Shown: positions 58,784 through 64,000 of the stretch, in pieces
Position numbering within the stretch: the first letter of the stretch is position 1
Layout of the letters: each line of letters begins with the position of its first letter
Source: Hofstenia miamia
Taxonomy: Eukaryota; Xenacoelomorpha; Acoela
NCBI GenBank assembly: GCA_004352715.1
Contig: SCFE01000033.1
Coordinates: forward strand, 790,745-854,744
Direction of reading: 5' to 3'
DNA: 64,000 nucleotides
Notes under the pieces: generated by a model
The model's database searches: none
What the model was told of the DNA's origin: nothing
Seen by the model: only the letters and a program-made list of their open reading frames with translations
Made by a program: the position numbers and the translations under genes

Positions 58784-61523
58784 CACTTTGACTACGTACT
58801 CCCTGTGCTCCCTATGTTCCCACTGCGCGTGCCCAGTACTACCTGTAAATTCCCTTGATACGCAGGCATTGGGGGTGATTTTGTTTTGACAAAATCTATC
58901 TTACATTTTTATGGATTTAGGCATATGATGTCTCAAATTAAAGAGGAAAGATAGCTCTTCAATTCTATACCAAATTTGTATGTCATTATGAGTGTGTGTG
59001 TGTGTAAAATGTGTGTTGAAATGAGGGTAAAAATGAGTAAAATTCTAAGATTTTTTAGACACATATTATGTGACAGACAGCCAAACACAAACACATTATA
59101 CAAGAATTACTTACAGTTTGATGTGCAGATCTGAGGTAATCCCATTGAAAAGCCATTTTGAAGTCACATTAGTAAAAAAGCTGAATCCATTAAGTTTATA
59201 AAATTTCAATAAAGTCATTTGAAAATCAAAATATTCACAAAAGTTACATAAAAAATTTATAGAAAAAGATGAAAAAGTCTCTGCTTGCTTCAGTTATTTA
59301 AGATAATCAAGCTGTGTGTGGTATTTGATAAAACAACTTTCTGAACTGCCCACACACAGGGCAATTTTGTTGCACTGTATACATTCCCATGGTGTTTGTT
59401 TCCGTCAAGACTTTGAACTTTCCCCAGCTAAAGCCGCCCTCTCCCAACAAACAGCACAATTCTTGAAATACTTTCTATTGACCTGCTCATTGGGATTGGG
59501 AATTTCAGTGGGAAAATGCTTTCCCTCCAGTTTGTCTTTGGCAGTAGTGGAGCCCATTGCTGCAGCATTAACAGGCTCAATCATGATGCCACCGAGGGGC
59601 ATAATACTGTCAAGGACAGTGTTATACATCCCAACTGTTTTTTGGTGCCTCTGACGTTGGAGTATGTTGAATAGAACGTTGGACTGCACAAAGCACAACG
59701 TAAGGAGGTGAAAGAATGACTTTTTCCACCATTTAATTGTTCTGCGATGCATCGGGAAGTAATTAAGTAACTGATCTGAGTGATCAACACCCGACATGTT
59801 CTTCACGTAGTCAATAACAGAGCACGGTTTCTCTTTGACTTCAAAGCGTCCCCGCGTCTGCTGAAACTCAGGCTGAGATATAGTTGATAAAGTGACCACC
59901 TCTTTTTTGTCCATCCACCTTGTCACTAAAATACTTCCCTTTCTTGAGTAGTCGATGTCTCCTTGTTTCATTTTTTTTACGAAGAGCTGCTTCGGCATGT
60001 TGATGCGGTTTTTCCGCACTGTTCTGCAGGTCATTGTTCTCCGTAAAAGAAGTTTTTCTGCTAGATCAGGACAACAATAATAATTATCAATAAACACATG
60101 ATAACCCTGATCTAGGAGAGATTCCATGATCCTCATAACAACATCAGTTGGTTTGTTGCTATACCATTTGTCAGCACAGAACATCTCGAGACGAAAGACA
60201 TACCCGGAGCCACTTTCGCACAATTCGTAAAATTTAAATCCCCATTTTGTAGGCTTGTCTTTCATGTACACTTTGAACTTGGACCGTCCTTTGAAAGGGC
60301 ACATGGCTTCATCGACACAGATGTTCTTGTGGGGGACATAGTGACATAAATGTGTCATTGAGGTGATCAACGAACGGTCGAATTTTGTGAATGGGATCAT
60401 GATTCGGTTGATCTGGGGCGATGTAGGTGTCATTGTCATTTAAGTGAAAAAATGACAATATGTGATAGAATCTATCACGTTTCAACAATTTTGCACTGAA
60501 CGAAGAATGCAAAACAGGATGCTTCGTCCAGTAGTCATGAATACGTGGCTTATCCATCATGCCCATGTGTACACATATCGCCACAAACATTCTCATTTCT
60601 CCAACCGAAACAGGCTTCCAAAGTGAAAACTTACTGCGTGGCGAGAGCGTGCCATTATTAGCCGCCAATTGTTCCTTCTTCTTGTTGATCATGGTACGAG
60701 CATACTTGTTGGTCTCTTCCTTCCATGATCGAATGACATTATCTGTAATGATGAGTTTCAGAATGTCGTAAGGACATGTGATGGACGTAGTGTCAAATTT
60801 GAAACCACTGTCACCAGTGAATTCTGGAATGTTCGGATAGTTGTTAGTGTTCCTTTCCCAGTCACCAGAATCAGGAACATTGACAGTTCTAGGCCTAGTA
60901 ACATTCACAGGAGTAAAATCTTCAGTGTTATCACTTTCATTACCACTTTCCTCGGTATCATCACCACTATCACCAGTGTCATTAGTAGTACTAGTTCCAG
61001 GAGTCGGAGTTGATTCAACCGCACGTCGGCTTGGTCCCGGAACATCTTGTAAAATTTCCTCCATTTCTGGTTCAAACTCTCCTTCACTTTCAGAATCAGA
61101 ATAATGGTCAACTTCATCATCATCTGATCCATCCGCAAAAACCATTTCGATCGCTTCATTAGAAGAAAAACGTTGGGGAACTTTTCGTGGTCTACTGGGC
61201 GCCGCCATTGTGTCAATCTTTGTCTAAATCGAGCGATGACAAAACTGAGTTAGCGTCTTTTTTTAGTTCGTTTTGTATCGGAACAAAGGCAAATTCTAAG
61301 GGAAACTATTCCAAATTAAAGATAAAATGTTAAATTTTCATTTGGTAGTTACCTTTTCTTGATATTTACAATGACGACGTAGTCTAAATATAGTGTTTCG
61401 TCATCGCGATAAGACTCACGATGCGGAGGGAATGGAATGTTAGGCCATCGCGACAGGCCTTGCGGTGTGTACAGTGGGAACGAATAGTTATCGCGATAGA
61501 TATTGCGGTGCATAGCCAAAGTG
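58784..61523 (-). mobile_element. young piggyBac element with TTAA target duplication
   Basis: TTAA flanks both ends (58780-58783 and 61524-61527). The ends are inverted repeats: CACTTTGACTACGTACTCC on the left versus CACTTTGGCTATGCACCGC read inward from the right. The element is 2740 bp, normal for a full-length piggyBac. Base composition is clearly richer in GC than the host DNA. The uninterrupted target sequence GCATTAAGCATT survives in the paralogue near 29619. Confidence 0.95.
59294..61208 (-). pseudogene. piggyBac transposase with one frameshift and one nonsense codon
   Basis: Starts MAAPSRPRKVPQRFS at 61208 and has an acidic Ser/Asp/Glu-rich N-terminal region. Catalytic aspartates are all present: ICVDEAM (near 60311), VFIDNYY (near 60086) and SGVDHSDQ (near 59783). 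A frameshift lies between about 60308 and 60345, where frame 60309-61208 gives way to frame 59405-60439. A TGA at 59405-59407 truncates the Cys-rich C-terminus. In frame beyond it the domain continues with WECIQCNKIALCVGSSESCF and KYHT to TAA at 59294, the CxxC...C...H pattern of piggyBac tails. Only two lesions, so the copy is recent; one or both might be draft errors. Confidence 0.93.
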
Positions 61524-62221
61524 TTAAGCATTTACATTGCTCAAACATTTCCATCAAAAAGCCTTGCTTCAATTACTATGTTTGTAGGTATCTCAGGTCA
61601 AATATTACCTTTGGGATTCTTAAATCATTTCTTGGAATTTACTCGAGTTTATTTGGCATTGCTTTACAGTTACAATTTCCATGCTTGCCTTTATTAATGT
61701 TTTATTTGCATTCAAATTTCGAAATATAACTATTAACTATGATATTAGTTTACATTTTTATTCATTTAAGATAAGTAGACTTTCATATAGACTCAATTTA
61801 GAACTGAGGGCTTAAAAAATCATAAAAATTACTGAATGCTGATAGGTCCCATGGTTTCCTTCCTAAAATTCCGTTTTTATCACATGTTTCAATTTGCAAT
61901 TATCTTAAATATCAGAAATCAACACTAACAGTTAATGTTGTAGCAGTTTTCATATTTGGGTTTTTGTGAATATATCTAGAAGTGCTTTTACATTCTTCAT
62001 GGAAAATTTCTAAGTTATTTAAAATTCGATGATAAGAATAAAACATTGCATAATAATAGCAATATCGTGCAAATGCATTGATAAATACTGAATTTAATAT
62101 GAGATGCCCTCTAAGTAGTTACAAAATACTTTTAGAAGTACCATTGCTCTATTTTTCTTTAAATTCAATGATAGGAATAAAAAGTTGCATAATAAAAACA
62201 ATATCGTGATTTGTTTGCCTT

Positions 62222-63215
62222 TGTAGAGCCCAATGTAGTATATTTACATCCCTAATATGTAAGTTGATAATGTGTGTCAATTTAGTAATATTTTGATGAT
62301 AGTCAGTGTACAATTAGTGATTCAATATTCTTTGTATTCTGATTGGTTGCTCGTACGAGGAATCTATTTTGTTTGCATAATTTGAATATCAGACATTGCA
62401 GTATCTTTTAAATATTTTGTTCTGCTATTACTCACCATTTGATAATAAGTGAGTTATTGTTTTCTATTATTTGTAAACATGAAAATGTGTGATTTCTGTT
62501 AATTTAAGTTTAGCTACCCTAGCTTTCAGTTGCTTTTATTTTTACTATTAGAAATTTCCCCAGCCATAGATTTAATTAACATTACCTTTTAGCATTTTTA
62601 GGATAATATATATTTTTTAATTTGCCCACTTATTATCTGTTATTATATTTATTTTATCTATGTATTTGATCACTATGATCAATGCTTAAGGTATCACTCT
62701 GGGTGAAAGGTAGGATAACCAGAGGCTTTAAATGGTCTGGTTTGACTCCTCTAGTCTAGGTGATAGTAGGTATTACGTACAAGGATGAGTACGGTTAGGA
62801 AGCACGGTTTGCATGTAGGTATAATTATTGTATTTTCTCTAGTCTGAAATGAGCTGAGAATTAGGTGTTGGAAATGGTTCATCACTTTGGCCAGAGACCT
62901 GATTCTGTAAGAAGAAGTTTGGAATTAACTTGTTCTCTGAATACTTGTTACCCATGGAATGAACATGCTCTTGTTTTCTGATTAGATAGAATTACATAAT
63001 AACTGGTAGCTTCATTGGTTGTGCTATAATATATCTAAAGATGGAATGCTTGCTGAGTGTTGCACGTGCTTCTACCACATGATGACCCTGACAACTTCGA
63101 ATATGTTACTGATGGATTTAAACTCATTGTTTTCTATTAAATATAGTAATACATTCTCAAAGAGTAATACAAAAAAGAGCTGTTATTGTTCTTACTGTTT
63201 CTATTAAATCCTTAC
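62222..63215 (+). repeat. candidate 5' LTR of a retrotransposon
   Basis: The homology between segmental copies A and B stops at TTTGCCT, and copy B continues with TGTAGAGCCC at 62222, an LTR-like start. The gag of an LTR element follows at 63357. The 3' end of the LTR and the primer-binding site are not certain; CCTTACACA near 63210 is one option. Confidence 0.45.
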
Positions 63216-63356
63216 ACAAATAAAAAACCTTAGCCACAGCACTGCAGCCTACTCTTAACTCAAGATCAACCTAATTGGTACTAAATACTGGCTAAAGAGT
63301 CATCCCAACTACCATTTTGGTTTCAATTATCTTACCATAGCCCATTCGATATCACA

Positions 63357-64000
63357 ATGGAATCTCGTATAACTCGCTCCAAAACTCATAAAGCCCTCAC
63401 TGTTGAAGACCTTCAAAAAACTTCCCGCGATGAACTACTAAAAATGGTTGTAAGTCTTCAAAACAACTTACTCGAATCTCAAAACCAAAAAGAAAATCTG
63501 GGACAACAATTACTTGACACTTACTGTAAAGAACAAAATTTAGTTTAATGATTGAGCAATCTTCAAGAACAATTTGAAGAATTCAAAAAGCAAATGCTTG
63601 CTCTCAATCAACAACAATCGGCACAACCAGTTTTCCAAGAAAACCAATCCACTCCTACTGACATAACTCCCCAACTTGATGCAATTCGCAAAGAAATTTT
63701 TGATCAATTTGAGAAACTTGAAAAAAAAATATCAGATGACTTGAAAAAATTCTTTCAAGAGATCAAAAAATACAAAATTCCCACTGAAATGTTTCAGCCT
63801 CACTATGAAGATTCTCCATTACCCGAATTTCCACTATGAAGATTCTCCATTACCCGAATTTCCAACAAATGCTACGCCAATTAATATAGTTCAACCTCCC
63901 AAATTTAATGGAAAAATCGACGCTTCATCACCCATTTTCAATGAATGGTTTGCACAATTTGAACTATACATGAAACAAATGAAATTGGAACAAACCACTG
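63357..64000 (+). pseudogene. LTR retrotransposon gag (Ty3/gypsy-like), broken, runs off the window
   Basis: The ATG at 63357 opens MESRITRSKTHKALTVED, then a coiled-coil-like region. Two consecutive in-frame stops (TAA TGA, 63546-63551) interrupt it, and the same frame continues with SNLQEQFEEFKKQMLALNQQ. A 31-bp exact tandem duplication (63801-63831 and 63832-63862, CACTATGAAGATTCTCC...) shifts the frame. After it the gag core begins: PPKFNGK and FNEWFAQFELYMKQMK, the usual start of the gypsy capsid domain. The rest lies beyond the window. Confidence 0.75.

Larger units (their letters stand above)
58630..62221 (+). pseudogene. SLC18B1-like transporter 3' end, copy B, split by piggyBac
   Basis: 58630-58783 and 61524-61735 together match the C-terminal part of the transporter at 29359-29830. 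The first part reads IYLSKYFAFMKNFYMISG, then an in-frame stop (IAR-stop-AFITALYPA, TAA at 58750-58752). The second part reads LSIYIAQTFPSKSL and then lacks about 15 codons. The 3' flank matches to about 62221, with one internal piece (near 62025-62075) repeated at 62160-62215. The N-terminal half is absent. Inverted relative to copy A. Confidence 0.85.

Noticed and set aside
58989-59005. Short (TG)n run inside the piggyBac
   Set aside because: Too short to be informative; ordinary simple sequence in the element's non-coding end.
60559-61104. Plus-strand frames of 70-87 codons over the piggyBac N-terminus
   Set aside because: Antisense shadows of the acidic, Ser/Thr-rich transposase region.
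1-64000. CRISPR arrays, bacterial operons, rRNA or tRNA genes
   Set aside because: No regularly spaced direct repeats with unique spacers, no Shine-Dalgarno/operon layout, and no rRNA or tRNA sequence that I could recognise by eye; a tRNA scan was not possible here.

Overview
The window is AT-rich eukaryotic DNA from an animal-type genome. Evidence for this is GT..AG introns, polyadenylation signals, and a repeat load typical of invertebrates: CR1/jockey-group LINEs, Ty3/gypsy elements, piggyBac, Tc1/mariner and Polinton/Maverick-like DNA. Long (TA)n tracts and nine runs of N show a draft scaffold. I cannot name the species; a small or parasitic invertebrate, or a cnidarian-type genome, would fit. 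Host genes are sparse and most of the window is nested mobile DNA.

Layout. 1-5.6 kb: non-coding DNA, then a two-exon partial gene for a BT1/folate-biopterin-type membrane transporter (2510-4128, +). 5.6-13.5 kb: an eroded piggyBac, eroded Ty3/gypsy pol, a candidate 3' LTR, LINE remnants and a degenerate tandem repeat. 13.9-19.5 kb: the best intact host gene, a single-exon M3-family metallopeptidase (14341-16461, -) with HELGH and many N-glycosylation sequons, set between two inverted copies of a dispersed repeat. 19.9-20.7 kb: a dead DD39D-type mariner with a Stowaway-like 3' end. 23.5-27.4 kb: a heavily decayed block resembling the structural genes of a Polinton-type element. 29-41 kb: an SLC18B1-like MFS transporter on the minus strand. 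Its main exon block (29359-30366) and a first exon (40836-40991) are separated by about 10 kb packed with LINEs, an R2/R4-like RT element and an 802-bp foldback element.

41.2-53.4 kb holds one LINE copy split by a large element (43523-51872). That element has terminal inverted repeats of about 200 bp starting AG and ending CT, and an exact 6-bp target duplication (AACTTG). Both features match Polintons/Mavericks. It carries one intact 154-codon gene of unknown function. None of the hallmark Polinton genes is visible, but four N-gaps interrupt it, and 688 bp are present twice on either side of one gap, which is almost certainly an assembly artefact.

55-64 kb: a dead Tc1, a LINE interrupted by a low-complexity foldback-like insert, and an inverted segmental copy of the SLC18B1-like 3' end. 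A young piggyBac (58784-61523) sits in that copy at a TTAA, and the empty site is preserved in the paralogue at 29.6 kb. The window closes with the 5' part of another LTR retrotransposon with a broken gag.

The strongest leads are the 6-bp-TSD Polinton-like element with its lone unknown gene, the decayed capsid-like block, the piggyBac/empty-site pair, the possibly secreted M3 peptidase between inverted repeats, and the 802-bp foldback element.
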